Positions 46,001-56,933 of a DNA stretch of 64,000 nt are shown here, one piece after another (the stretch's first letter is position 1; each line of letters opens with the position of its first letter). A model generated the notes under the pieces. The model ran no database searches, was not told the origin of the DNA, and saw only the letters and a list, made by a program, of their open reading frames with translations. Source of the stretch: Plotosus lineatus (Eukaryota > Chordata > Actinopteri > Siluriformes > Plotosidae). The position numbers and the translations under genes were made by a program. Location of the stretch: positions 7,302,782 to 7,366,781 of the forward strand of contig CM045745.1 in the NCBI GenBank assembly GCA_024760905.1, in the 5' to 3' direction.

Positions 46001-46225
46001 ACTGAAGACTGGAGAAAAAAATTGGCAAACGAAAGAACAGGAGAGCAACAGATTGAGAAAGGTGTTCCTGATGATGGTGAGAAAATGAGAAAAACAATCA
46101 GAATCTATGAATAAGTGCCTGGAGAAAGTTAAAGATCACAAGAAGGATGAAAAAAATGCCTATCCTGAAATCTTTGGTCTGGAAACACAAAACAATGCCA
46201 GATAAATGAATGTGTAATGAAGTAA

Positions 46226-46231
46226 AATAAA
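46226..46231 (+). promoter_or_regulatory. AATAAA polyadenylation signal after the KEKE exon
   Basis: AATAAA lies about 226 bp after the TGA that ends the repeat exon, in AT-rich DNA. It supports reading 43882-46000 as a terminal exon with a short 3' UTR. Confidence 0.5.
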
Positions 46232-46477
46232 CCATATATGATAAATATCTAATACGATTAGATCAACTCGGTCTAGAATGGTCTAACTGTTGAATACACT
46301 GCACGTTTTTGACCCAATGAATCAAATGTTTGTTGAGGTCTCTGAGGTTGACATTCTCGTACGCTGCTTTGGTTGGTCCAAAGTACAGGAGCGTTTACTG
46401 AAGTATAACGGGAGATTTTGAATTTAGGAATAAAGCGTATATGTATAACATATTTGTGTTGTGTAAAAGTATATTTA

Positions 46478-47065
46478 CAGTCGCTCCCTATCTTACGTTT
46501 TTGTTTGGTTCCAGACGGCCGAATGTAAGTTGAAAATGAACGCAAGTTGTTACTGTATGGTCCAGTGACGTATGATGTTCATACTGTACTATACATCCAT
46601 AAATACCATTACCGTATCTCATAAAACACCCCTAAATCAATTATTATAAAAAAAGTGTAAAATAATATCAAATTATATGAATATTAATTTCACATAAATT
46701 AAATTCAAGCAAAATAATTTCAAATAGATACATTTCAATCAAATTCACTCGTCAAATATCAAGTAGAGTATGAAATATAACCTTTAACATGCTTTATGAT
46801 GCGATCGTACTGCTTGTAAATGATTCCGATGGTCGATGGATGGTCACTTTACATGAAGCTGAGCTTAGTCTCATTACATGAAGCTGAGCCGAGTGACTTT
46901 ACATGAAGCTTAAAACAGCCAATCAACGCTTACAATATTGAACAATGGACGCAGCGTCATTGCGTCATTACGTCAGAGTACTACGTAGGTACGTCTAAAC
47001 ACAAAATTTTACTTTTTTGGGGGGGGAAAACATAAAACAGATGAACGTAAGTCGGGGAGCGTCTG
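46478..47065. mobile_element. Element Z copy 1 (Tigger-like MITE)
   Basis: The ends CAGTCGCTCCCTATCTTACG and CGTAAGTCGGGGAGCGTCTG are inverted, with TA at the left. The interior has repeated gagtgactttacatgaagct blocks shared with 57597-58074 and with the coding element near 61367-61790. Confidence 0.8.
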
Positions 47066-47224
47066 AAAATGTTTTTGAATGAGTGCTGGTTAATGATATT
47101 AGGTTTTAAAAGTTCTGTTGATTTATGCATGTCTAAATTCATATATAATCACACTTGACGTGATTATAATACTAGTGCTGTCATGTGCCTAATACTGCTC
47201 AGTCAGAAAAAAAGTAGCACACAT

Positions 47225-47660
47225 GAATATTTTCTGCCTTTTGCCTTATTTAGAGCATGTAATCATCATGCCATGGTTTCACCAAACTTAAGCAACATAA
47301 CAGTTCTATTCAATGTTGTGTTAATTTTTTTGCTGCCATCTTGAATTGATGAGGGGAAAAATTGAACCACTCCATATAGTCTTCTCCAGTACATCTCAAA
47401 AACTTTCTGTAGGCATAAAGTCACGACTCTGGGGGCCAATGCACGTGTGAAAATGATTCTGCATGCTCCCTGAACCACTTTGAGACCGCATTTTATATCT
47501 GTGCCATCATTGAAGACAAAGTCCAATGAAAAGTGCTGCTCATTCAGTACTTTCAGGTCATCAGCTGACTTTATTTTATTGCCACATTATTGTTGCTGAG
47601 CTTCAACCGGACCAATTGGAGGAACAATGCCATAGTGATTTTGTGCTGTGATTGACATGA
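47225..47660 (-). pseudogene. Tc1-like transposase C-terminal relic, inverted copy
   Basis: The minus strand reads LKVVQGACRIIFTRALAPRV, then FEMYWRRLYGVVQFFPSSIQ in a neighbouring frame. Nucleotide blocks such as aaagtggttcagggagcatg and ttggtgaaaccatggcatga match 5140-5583. Both lack the catalytic core. Confidence 0.7.
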
Positions 47661-47699
47661 AAATATTACTGTGTGATTTCTTTGTTTCTTTCTTTGTTT

Positions 47700-48118
47700 C
47701 TTTCGAGCTGAGCATTGTATTATATACATGGTATTTTCTTTGCATTAAATATACATTTGAATATTATTTTGTTTCTTGAACTTGTACTCTTATGTGCTCC
47801 GCCCATTTTTAACAGCTGGTTTGAGTTATATGTTTTAAGTAATCTTTATCCATTTATGGTGGCTAAAATGGTTCTTTTGGATCTAATATTCAACATAATT
47901 CCACACAGCTTTTTATTTATTTTTTTTATTTTTGACAAAAGCGATTTTAAATTGAAGTGAGGAGATGATATTAAATAGTCTCATTGAAATTGTCTTAGAG
48001 GGGGGTGGATACTAAATAGATATTTATTTTAAAACTTTCTTTTAAAGCAGGCTTATTCGAATTTTTTATGTTGCATAGCAAACTGAAAAATTAAAAACAA
48101 TATTCAGGTATACATATA
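47700..48118. other. AT-rich intron sequence
   Basis: No repeat ends, exon or RNA gene seen. Confidence 0.45.
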
Positions 48119-48124
48119 CAGGTA

Positions 48125-48439
48125 CAGTGATCCCATACTACTTCGTGCTTCAGTTTCTGCGGCTTCACTGCATTGTGGCTTTTTCAAAAATATTCATCGA
48201 ATATTTTGAATAAATAAACTGCTTAGGTTCCTTACCAGAAGCTAGAGGAGATGCAGGGCGTTTGAGCGGCATCATAGGACTTAAATAATCATTAAAAACA
48301 CACTAAAAAAACTTGAATTCGCAATTCAAGAAATCACGTTGGTGACGTGCGAGAAGGAGGAAAAAAAATCTGCAACCAATCAGCAGGAGGGAGAAACAAA
48401 AGCTCTCAATAATTGGCTAAATGTGAATCATGTGCCAGT
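48125..48439. mobile_element. Element V/X-like Tigger fragment, split by a SINE
   Basis: Begins CAGTGATCCCATACTACTTC after TA and continues gcttcagtttctgcggcttc as in element V, then resembles the right part of element X (ggagatgcagggcgtttgag, aaccaatcagcaggaggg). A mosaic or an intermediate family. Confidence 0.55.
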
Positions 48440-48453
48440 AATGTCGTAATGAT

Positions 48454-48747
48454 TGGGCTTTTTACACGCAAGCCATAGTGGCTCATCGGGCCGATGCTTA
48501 TCCCCGGTTTTTGTAGCCTGAAGCAACTAGGAGTTCAACTCCTCCTGGATGGGACGCTAGTCCATCGCAGCTTACCTTCCCAGTATATTTTTACTGGTAC
48601 CCATTTATACTGCTGGGTGAACAGAGGCACACTTGTAGTTAAGACCTTGCCCAGTGGTCTTAGCACAGTGAGGGTCTCAGTGGGATTTGAACTCACGACC
48701 TCCTGATGATGAGTGCAGCACCCTAACTACTACACCACCAGCCCAAC
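48454..48747 (-). mobile_element. SINE F: central-domain SINE (Deu/V-like) with 14-bp target duplication
   Basis: On the minus strand it has a tRNA-like head (ggctggtggtgtagtagtta, gagttcaaatccca), a central domain (tgttcacccagcagtataaa, gatggactagcgtcccatcc) and a 3' tail. AATGTCGTAATGAT (48440-48453) recurs as AATGTCGTGATGAT (48748-48761). The central block resembles the conserved cores of DeuSINE/V-SINE superfamilies; the exact family is not assigned. Confidence 0.75.
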
Positions 48748-48797
48748 AATGTCGTGATGATGCATATGTATAATTTGCCGGGGCTGCCACTAATTCA

Positions 48798-48919
48798 GTG
48801 CTTCTCAAATAGTGGGGTGCAATTAAATGATTATAATGTCGTAAACTTTTTTTTTTTCTCCATATATTTTTTTGAAAACCGACGTATAATCGAAAATGAC
48901 TTAAGTCGAGGTATACCTG
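48798..48919. mobile_element. hAT 2 end fragment and element S right end
   Basis: CAGTGCTTCTCAAATAGTGG is the terminus of hAT 2 (compare 56934-57535). Then gacttaagtcgaggtatacctg ending at 48919 before TA is the right end of element S. Confidence 0.55.
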
Positions 48920-48921
48920 TA

Positions 48922-49367
48922 TAGTGTTTATATTCAATTTATTACAAGTATGTATACATTATTAAAGGTAATTATGTAACAGTATTTTTGTTAGAAATAT
49001 GGAAGTCTGATTGTCTCTGTTTAAATGTGGAAACTTTTATGAATTAAAAATGTATTTTTGCAACTTGATTATACATGCCCTGACTGTATATTTATTTTTG
49101 TTTGCATGTTTGGTTGTTTTAATATTTGTGTGGAGAATGGTATTGACTTTTGGGAAAAGGAAATTCATGTAACTGGGTACCACCCTTATCAGTCATGCAG
49201 GTATCTTTTCTGAATGTGTGTATGTTTGTGTGGGTGGGAATGTCTACGTGGTATAAATCTGAATCCTGTACTTTGTCTGTCATGTAATAAGTAATACATG
49301 GGTACTTATAAGTAATACTTATAAGTAATACATCGGATTTAGTATTTGATTTTCTCACATCATTCAG
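48922..49367. other. Intron just upstream of exon 49368
   Basis: AT-rich, unique. Branch-point-like sequence is expected in the last 40 bases, but no single site stands out. Confidence 0.45.
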
Positions 49368-49421
49368 GACTAAAGGAGAAAATTGTATCTGAAAAAAAGG
49401 AAAAGATGTTCAAAACAGCAG
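49368..49421 (+). CDS. asph: ASPH exon GLKEKIVSEKKEKMFKTA
   Basis: A 54-bp exon between tctcacatcattcAG and GTAAGT, phase 1 at both ends. It encodes GLKEKIVSEKKEKMFKTA. In mammalian hydroxylase isoforms the EF-hand segment ending VLLG is followed by LKE, and this exon would give VLLGLKEK if spliced directly to 20741-20812. It may therefore be the start of the hydroxylase-type luminal stalk, or another charged junctin-type module. Confidence 0.62.
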
Positions 49422-49814
49422 GTAAGTTCATAACCAGAATAAAGCATGACAGTCTGACATTTGACTTAATAAAATCTGAATGTGTGTACAATAAATATCT
49501 GTCCAGGAAACATCACATTATTGTGTACGTCAATGTGCGACACTTCAGTCACAAGATTAAATTATTTATTTAACATTATTTTCTAATTTTCTATTAATAA
49601 TCCTATGGGTGCTATTCAGCACAGTTAACCAACAGGCAAATCAGCTACTTTCATTTCATAAATATGTAAGCAGGAAGGCCTGCAGGATGTCTTCTACTAG
49701 AAACAAGACATATTTTACTTACTTGTATGCTTGTGAACAAACTTTCGAACCATAATGGATGCGATTGTTTGGAGATGGGAACCAACGATCGAAAATGACT
49801 TCATGCTCCTTATA

Positions 49815-50288
49815 ATTCAGTAGTAGTAGTAGTAGGCCTCCGTCAGTCTTGAAGGACTATGGAGCTGCGCTCTGGCTGGTATCCTGACTGGTGATACTCT
49901 CCAGTGCGCAGAGCCTGGGTAGGAAGTATGGGGAACATACTTACCCCCCCCCCTCCCCCGGCACCACCGGAAGGATCCAATGGAAGAGCAGAAGCTGTCC
50001 AGTGCCGCTTCAGGAGTTGCCAGAATGTTGCTGTGAACGAACTGCATCAGGGGACACCGACTCTCGATTAGAAACATGCCAACGGCTTTGCAGCTTCTCT
50101 TGTCGAAAGTCAGCAATGGTTCTTTTACATGAACCTCACACCATAGACAGTGAGAGACATGGCCGGCCTTTGATAATCCAGTTAACTGCATTGGGGGGGA
50201 CAGTGACAACCTTGTTGAGAGTGGAACTCAAACCCCCAACCTTAGGATCAGCAATCCTGCGTCCGACACCACTAGACCACCACTGCCT
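49815..50288 (-). mobile_element. SINE C: shared SINE head with a third tail type
   Basis: On the minus strand, 50288 to about 50075 is the same tRNA head and core as SINE A and B. The tail is different: agcaacattctggcaactcc, tgaagcggcactggacagct, gtgcgcactggagagtatca and aagactgacggaggcc, ending in (TAC)n. The partner LINE of this tail is not in the window. Confidence 0.8.
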
Positions 50289-50607
50289 TTATAGTTCACA
50301 TAGTGGAATTTTACAGTGCGCTAGAACTCATACTAAGTAATTTCTGTACCTAACAAGGAGAATTAAGTGGGTGCAGCGGTACTTTTGGGATGAACGGGTT
50401 TATTCTCAAACATTCACGGAAAGGCCATCATCGGAGCACTTGTCTACATCCTTGCAAATCCCTGTCCAAGAAAATGGGCCATTATAAAATCCAATGTTGT
50501 ATAATGACCTGAATGCCCAATTATGGGAATATTGTGAGGTGAAAAGCATTTCCCTGCAGGTCAAGTGCAGGTACAAAAGTATGACTTCTGTTTATGGCTA
50601 GTCCTGC

Positions 50608-50731
50608 AAGATTGGCCTGGCGAGCTGTCCATGGTGTACTCTGCCCTTGCCCACAGTCAGCTGAGATGGACGCCAGCCTCTCTGTGACCTGAATCAGGGT
50701 TAAGCGGTTCAGAAAATGAATGAATGAATTG
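50608..50731 (+). mobile_element. SINE A or L2-like tail fragment
   Basis: Only the tail (ggcctggcgagctgtccatg ... agggttaagcggttcagaaa) and (TGAA)n remain. Confidence 0.7.
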
Positions 50732-50957
50732 TGTAGTATGAGACAAGAAGAACGGATAGTCACTCTGATGTAGCATACTCTGAGGTTGCATATAGTGTTA
50801 TATGGTGTCACCTCAGAGTTTCACAGGGAGATTACAACCATGATGTGGAGATGCACATCCAGCAGATCAGTTTTGATGCAATTGTTTCATCACAAAGACA
50901 TCATTTTTAGGGGTGTGCAACTGACTGATAAGGCTCCCCTTTTGTCATTCTCTGTAG

Positions 50958-51073
50958 GATCCAAAAAACCCCCAAACAAGCCCTGGCTTTATGCAGCAGA
51001 TTTTATGAAAGATGATGCTAAGCATCTCATCAAGTCAGATGGCAAAGTTCTCAGGAGTCAGGAAGGAGGATGA
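50958..51073 (+). CDS. asph: Short alternative terminal exon of a junctin-like isoform
   Basis: A strong polypyrimidine tract and acceptor (ttttgtcattctctgtAG) open a phase-1 exon. It encodes GSKKPPNKPWLYAADFMKDD, then AKHLIKSDGKVLRSQEGG and TGA at 51071. A lysine/proline segment is followed by a mixed, less repetitive C-terminus. No donor precedes the stop. With the upstream exons it would make a compact, junctin-sized anchored protein. I do not recognise the C-terminal peptide, so its function is unassigned. Confidence 0.62.
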
Positions 51074-51095
51074 AAAACTGGGTAGAGCATTGAGA

Positions 51096-51101
51096 AATAA
51101 A
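51096..51101 (+). promoter_or_regulatory. AATAAA polyadenylation signal after the short terminal exon
   Basis: AATAAA begins 23 nt after the TGA of exon 50958-51073. That would be an unusually short 3' UTR, so a later signal may also be used, but the position supports a terminal exon. Confidence 0.45.
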
Positions 51102-51632
51102 CAAAGTGTCATGGTGATCACGCTAATCAGCTTCAAATGCTTCCAGCGCTTCTAGCTTTCCCTTGTAGAGCAATGTCTTAAGCACCCATCACATCAGGAG
51201 AGAAATTCAGCAGAAATGACTGGTATGAGAGGAGATTAGCATTAAAATGCAAATTCTTCCACACTGTGTACCCATTCTTAAGGGTTCAGGAAGTGGGGGA
51301 GAAGTAGGACGACTTGGTGAAAGGTAGGAGCAGGTGTGACCGTGAAGGATACAAAGTGATGTTCTGAAAAGAAAAACAGGATATTATTCAGTGTGGCTTA
51401 TTTAAGATTTATTAGAATGAACATAATGCATTATCTGGCAAAAAGGAACCACACTGTGCTCTAACGATTGGCCAAAGAGCCCACCACATGAATTTAGATG
51501 CGATGTTACTACATTTGCATTAAGGCATTTGCAAGATGCCTATATCAGGAACATTACAGCATGTGCAGTAACTTCAAAGTAAAAAAACAACAAAAAAAAG
51601 AGACAATTATAAATTAAATAAAACAAAGAAGG
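51102..51632. other. Downstream flank of the short terminal exon
   Basis: Possible 3' UTR and intron sequence. No further coding segment is supported; A-rich stretches at 51580-51630. Confidence 0.4.
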
Positions 51633-51930
51633 GTCACTGATACCAAGGTCAGGGATAGAAGCTCAACTGTTAATGATTGCCACTGCTGTCCCCCCAGTTC
51701 AGCTAACTGGGTTATCAATGGCCAGCCATGTCTCTCACTGTTTATGGTGAGAGATTCATGTAAAAGAACCGACTTCCGACAAGAGTAGCTGCATAACCAT
51801 CAGCGTGTTTGTCCTGTTATGGCCTGGCGATCTGTCCAGGGTGTACTGTGCTTGCGCCCAGAGTCGGCCGAAATGCTCGCCAATCTACGTGCGACCTTAA
51901 TTAGGAATAACTGTGAAGAAAATGAATGAC
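51633..51930 (+). mobile_element. SINE A copy, diverged
   Basis: Damaged head, core gttcagctaactgggttatc, tail ctgtccagggtgtactgtgc, GAAT-rich end. Confidence 0.75.
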
Positions 51931-51949
51931 TGATTGAATAAAACAAAGT

Positions 51950-52100
51950 CTCTGTATGTGGTTAGCTCTTCCGCAAGAAGGTCTTGAGTTTTTGGCCCTG
52001 GTCTTAGAGAGGGCGTGTCTGTGTGGAGTTTGTTTGTTCTTCCCGTGCTTGGGTGGGTTTTCTCCAGGTATTTTATTTCCTCTTTCTAAAGTGCAAAGAA
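51950..52100 (+). mobile_element. SINE E / L2-like fragment
   Basis: tgtgtggagtttgtttgttc and gtgcttgggtgggttttctc are the core of the fish SINE E/L2-like repeat; both ends are missing. Confidence 0.6.
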
Positions 52101-52110
52101 GTGCAGAGTA

Positions 52111-52588
52111 CAGGGATCCCTCGCTACTTCGTGCTTCAATTCATGCGGCTTCAATGCATCGCATTTATTTTTTTTAAAATATTCACTGAATTAAAAAATA
52201 AGGAAATTAAGGAAGAATAGTGGGAAAAGTTAAGCAAAATGCCACAAAACAAGGCCAATTATGCCAAACAAAACCCCCAAAGAAACAAAAAAACAACCCA
52301 AAACCTCCCATCAAAAACTACTTACATTTTTATGTGAGGTGCGCATCTGAGTGCGTGCGTGCGTCTGTATGTGTATTTACATTTTATTTACATGTTATAC
52401 ATTATTTTTGAATGTTTAATTGTTATTATAAGCATTTATAGTGTTGAGTATGCATTTATTGATATTATATACACATATACATGTACGTATACGTCAGTCG
52501 GCAGGGGAAGTGATCCTACTTCGTGGAATTTGGCTGTCGTGGGGGGGTATCTCTGTCCCAATTAACTGTGGAAAGTGAGGGATCCCTG
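52111..52588. mobile_element. Element V copy with TA duplication
   Basis: CAGGGATCCCTCGCTACTTC and GGAAAGTGAGGGATCCCTG are inverted ends flanked by TA. The A-rich interior has no coding capacity. Confidence 0.87.
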
Positions 52589-53073
52589 TATTTAATTGGC
52601 TGTTTAAGATTGTACGGGTGTGTGTGTGTGTGTGTGTGTGTTTTCTCGGAGCTGTTCAGTGTGTACACTGCCTTTGCCTAGAGTCAGCTGAGATAAACTC
52701 CAGCTTCCTCTACGATCCTATTAGGATGAAGAGATTTTATGACTGAATGCATGAATTAATATTTTTGTGTCTGTCGGTAATATTGTCCTTTTTCACCCTT
52801 CATTTTAAGCATATTTCAGCCCCGTCAGAAACACTGTTAATTTCCTCAATCCATTTGGTTTCTGTTTGTGTCCAGTGGTGATGCTCCAACCAAATTATAC
52901 CCTTTTAAATAATTGAGTATGTGTCACTTGAAGTGTGCACCATAATCAAGGTACATGACAAATTAATTATGATTCAGGGAGACAGCACATTTGTTCACAC
53001 ACCCTGAAATTTGCGGATTTGTTAAGTTTGTAGTTAATGCATTATATTAAATTATATAACATGTTTAATCAGC
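52589..53073. other. Intron with (GT)n and an L2-like tail remnant
   Basis: (GT)n at 52618-52642 is followed by gagtcagctgagataaactc, a remnant of the SINE A-type tail. The rest is unique. Confidence 0.5.
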
Positions 53074-53171
53074 TTCTGCCCATGGAGCCTGGCCGGGCCT
53101 AGCCCGAAAAGGGGACATGGGGTTCGCCCTCCCATGGACCCACCACCTGTGGAAGGAGTTTTAGGGGTCGG

Positions 53172-54113
53172 GTGCAATGTGAGTTGGGTGGCAGCCGAAG
53201 GCATGAGTTCTGTCGGACCGATCCTCGGCTACTTACTCTGACCCTCGGGACATGGAATGTCACCTCTCTGGCTGGGAAGGAGCCTGATCTGGTGCGTGAG
53301 GTGGAGAGATACCGACTAGATATAGTTGGGCTCACCTCAACGCATAGCTTGGGCTCTGGAACCATCCATCTCAAGAGAGGCTGGACCTTATTCCATTCTG
53401 GAGTTGCTCATGAGAAGAGGTGGCGAGCCGGTGTGGGCATTCTTGTTGCCCCCCGTCTCGGGGCCCAAATGTTGGGGTTCTGCCCGGTTGACAAAAGGGT
53501 AGCTTCCCTCTGTCTTCAGGTGGGGGGACGGGTCCTGACTGTTATTTGTGCTGATGCACCAAATGACAGTTCAGAGTATCCACCCATCTTGGAGTCTTTA
53601 GAGGGTGTGTTGGAGAACGCTCCCTCGGGAGACTCACTCGTTATCTTGGGAGACTTCAACGCCCATGTGGGCAACGATAGTGTGACCTGGAAGGGTGTGA
53701 TCTGTAGGTACGGCCTTTCCAGTCTGAACCCGAATGGTGTTTTGTTGTTGGACTTCTGCGCTCGTCACAGTTTGTCTATCACGAACACCGTGTTCGAACA
53801 TAAGTGTGCCTATAAGTGCACTTGGCACCAGGACATCCTGGGTCGCAGTTCAATGATTGACTTTGTTGTCGTGTTATCGGACTTGTGGTCGTATGTTCTG
53901 GACACTCGGGTGAAGAGAGGAGCTGAGCTGTCTACCGATCACCATCTGGTGTTGAGCTGGCTTCAGTGGTGGGGGAGGCTGCCTTCCAGATCTGGCAGGC
54001 CCAAGCATGTAATTAGGGTCTGCTGGGAACGTTTGGCGGGGTCCACAGTCCGTGAGACCTTTAACTCCCACCTCCTGGCAGAGCTACAACCACATCCCGA
54101 TAAAGTCAGGTAA
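53172..54113 (+). pseudogene. LINE A copy 3 endonuclease frame
   Basis: 313 residues with a complete AP-endonuclease: [103 protein letters not shown]. It keeps GTWN, DFNAH and the final SDHH-like (STDHH) motif. This is the best endonuclease in the window, although the rest of the element is dead. Confidence 0.92.
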
Positions 54114-54726
54114 CACGGAATCTGAATGGGTCATGTTTCGTGCCTCCATTGCTGAGGTGGCAGCCCATAGCTGTGGCCGGAAGGTTGTTAGTGCTTGTCA
54201 TGGGGGTAACCCCCGAACCCGGTGGTGGACACCTGTGGTGAAGGGGAACATCCAGCTGAAAAAGGAGGCCTATCAGGTTTTATTAGCCTGTGGGACTCCT
54301 GAGGCAGCGGACAGAAACTGGAAGGCCAAACGTGCTGCAGCCGAGGCTGTCACAGATCCAAAATCTCGGGTGTGGGAGCAGTTCGGTGAGGGCCTGGAGG
54401 GTGATTATCGGTCGGCCTCAAAAAGGTTCTGGACCAACACCCGACGCCTCAGGAGGGGGAAGCAGTTCTCCACAAACACTGTTTATAGTGGGGGGGGGGA
54501 GCTGCTTACCTCGACTGGGGATGTCGTTGAGAGGTGGAGGTGGAGGGAATACTTTGAGGACCTCCTCAATCCCACCAACATGCCCTCCGTGGAGGAGGAA
54601 GACCCTGGGGGTTTGGGTGGGGGTCTGCCTATCACTGGAGTGGAGGTCACTGAGGTTGTCAAAAAGCTCCTCGGTGGTCAAGCTCCGGGGTTGGATGAGA
54701 TCCGCCCTGAATATCTCAGGCTCTAG
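54052..54726 (+). pseudogene. LINE A copy 3 linker and RT start
   Basis: 224 residues: ACHGGNPRTRWWTPVVKGNI, WREYFEDLLNPTNMPSVEEE, KLLGGQAPGLDEIRPEYLRL, then a stop where other copies continue. It overlaps the endonuclease frame by a frameshift. Confidence 0.88.
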
Positions 54727-55899
54727 ATGCTGTAGGACTGTCTTGGTTGACACGTCTCTGCAACATCGCGTGGTCATCGGGGGCTGTACCTCTGGATTGG
54801 CAAACCGGGGTGGTGGTCCCGATTTTTAAGAAGGGGGGGACCGGAGGGTGTGTTCCAATTATCGGGAATCACACTCCTCAGCCTACCTGGGAAAGTCTAT
54901 GCTGGAGAGGAGGATCCGACTGATAGTCGAACCTCGGATTCAAGAGGAACAATGTGGTTTTCATCCTGGCCGTAGCACTCTTGAACTTTGGGTACATTCA
55001 ATCGCTATATCACCAGAGCCAGAGTTTGGTCCGTATTGGTAACAACAGGTTGAATTCGTTTCCGGTAGTAGTTGGAGTTGTCCTTTTGGCTTCATCAAGT
55101 CGGGATCTACAGCTGTCATTGGATTGGTTCGCAGTCGAGTGTGAAGCAGCCGGGATGAAGATAAGTACCTCCAATTCCGAGGTCATGGTTTTCAGTCAGA
55201 CAAGGGTGGAATGCACCCTTCGGGTCGGGAATGAGGTCCTGCCCCAAGTGGAGGAGTTTAAGTATCCTTGTGGTCTTGTTCACATGTGAGGAAAGGATGG
55301 AGCGGGAGATCGACAGACGTATTGCTGCAGCCTCTGCTGTTAAACGGAGCCTGTACCGGTCCGTCGTGGTGAAGAAGGAGCTGAGCCGCAAGGCGAAGCT
55401 CTCAATTTACCAGTCGATCTACGTTCCAATCCTCACCTATGGTCACGAACTTTGGGTAGTGACCGAAAGAACAAGATCGCAGATACAAGCAGCTGAAATG
55501 AGCTTCCTTCGCCGGGTGGCGGGGTTCTCCCTTAGAGATAAGGTGAGAAGCTCTGCCATCCGTGGGAGCTCGGAGCAGATCAGCTGCTCCTCCGCATGGA
55601 GAGGGGCCAGTTGAGGTGGCTCAGGCATCTGGTCAGAATGCCTCCCGGACGCCTCCCTGGAGTGGTGTTTCGGGCATGTCCAACCAGGAAGAGACCCCAG
55701 GGTCGACCTAGAACACGCTGGAGGGACTATGTCTCTCGGCTTGTCTGGGACCGCCTCGGTGTCCCCCCGGGAGAGTTGGAGGAAGTAGCTCGGGAGAGGG
55801 ATGTCTGGACCTTTTTGCCTAAGGTTGCTGCCCCCGCGACCCGACCCTGGACTAAGCGGAAGAAGATGATGATGATGATGGCCTAATGCTTATGTAATA

Positions 55900-56084
55900 A
55901 TGTGGTAACGCTACTGTTGGCTATGAGATAGACATGTTACAGTGCAAGTTTGGTTCATATGACTGGATTAGTGTGTGGTTGTATAACTTTACACATGTGG
56001 AATAGCTGACATGTGAAGCAGGAAGGGCAGGTTAAAACTGGTTATTGCCACAATCAATTATGCCTTTTATTTCTGTGGTTGTAG
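55900..56084. other. Intron just upstream of exon 56085
   Basis: Unique sequence leading into a T-rich acceptor. Confidence 0.45.
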
Positions 56085-56198
56085 ATGCATCTATTGATCA
56101 AAAGGCAGAAGAAAAGCCTCCAGAAGAGAGTGACCACGAAACAGGAAGTGAAGTAGAGAAAGATGAAATGCCTGCACCTGTTGCATTCTTAAGTGAAG
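56085..56198 (+). CDS. asph: ASPH acidic luminal-stalk exon with ambiguous donor
   Basis: The acceptor ttatttctgtggttgtAG opens a phase-1 exon encoding DASIDQKAEEKPPEESDHET and then GSEVEKDEMPAPVAFLSE. It is rich in Glu, Asp and Pro, like the acidic stalk between anchor and catalytic domain in the long hydroxylase isoforms. Two donors keep phase 1. One is a GC donor, GAAG then GCAGGT, ending at 56198 (114 bp). The other is a weaker GT donor, TTAA then GTGAAG, ending at 56192 (108 bp). A third GT (CAG then GTTCAT, ending 56202) would change phase. The end given is the GC option. Confidence 0.65.
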
Positions 56199-56496
56199 GC
56201 AGGTTCATACGTCTGTTTAACACTCATCAACTGCCATGTCTGTGCTTTGGGGTAAAAATTTTCCTGGCGAATGCACAATTTATTAGTGTTTTCTTATTCG
56301 TTTATTGCCGTGTGCTTCTGAAGTGAGTAATACGAAATAGCTACATTCCTGTGAAAGGTGCTTCAAGAACAATTGGATTCCAGTCTTCCTTTTATTTTCA
56401 TCTGAGAAGTTTTTCTGTTTTTTCTTAAAAGCTGAAACTCTGAGGATTGGTTGCCATGCCAACCGATGTTTTATAACAATACTGTAGTAAGGACAA

Positions 56497-56835
56497 TGGT
56501 GGCCTGTTGGTAAAGGTGCTGGCTCACTGATCTCAATGTTGAGGGTTCAAGCCCCACCCTCTATGGGTTGTCATTTCCCCCAGTGCAGCTAACTGGGTTG
56601 TCAAAGGTCGGCCATGTCTCTCACTGTCTATGGTGTGAGGTTCATGTAAAAGAACCATTGCTGACTTTCGACAAGAGTAGCTGCAAAGCCCTCAGTGTGT
56701 TTTCGCCTGCAGTGGCCTGGTGTGCTGTCCAGGGTGTACTCTGCCTTCTCTCTGAGTCGGCTGGGATGGGTGCCAGCCTCCCCGCGACCCTGATTAGGAT
56801 TAAGCGGTTCAGCAAATGATTAAATGAATGAATAC
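56497..56835 (+). mobile_element. SINE A copy
   Basis: Head gtggcctgttggtaaaggtg with gggttcaagcccc, core, and tail ctgtccagggtgtactctgc ... attaggattaagcggttcag with (AATG)n. Confidence 0.85.
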
Positions 56836-56933
56836 TGTAGTAATTGATTTAAACGCAAAATGGAATTTTGCAGGGAACACAAATAGTTAGAGGAATCCAT
56901 AGAGTAAAACATTCTATTACAGTTAGATTAAAT

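Larger units (their letters stand above)
53074..55879 (+). mobile_element. LINE A copy 3: 5'-truncated and internally deleted
   Basis: It starts inside the 5' coding region (gcccatggagcctggccggg) and ends in (GATG)n. Two deletions remove most of the palm: after gccgtagcactcttga (about 54985), and at about 55077, where the FADD region is lost. Confidence 0.93.

Noticed and set aside
46001..46200. Further coding sequence after the KEKE exon stop in another frame
   Set aside because: Charged residues appear in other frames for about 30 codons, but each soon stops and no donor is seen; more likely a 3' UTR with A-rich composition.
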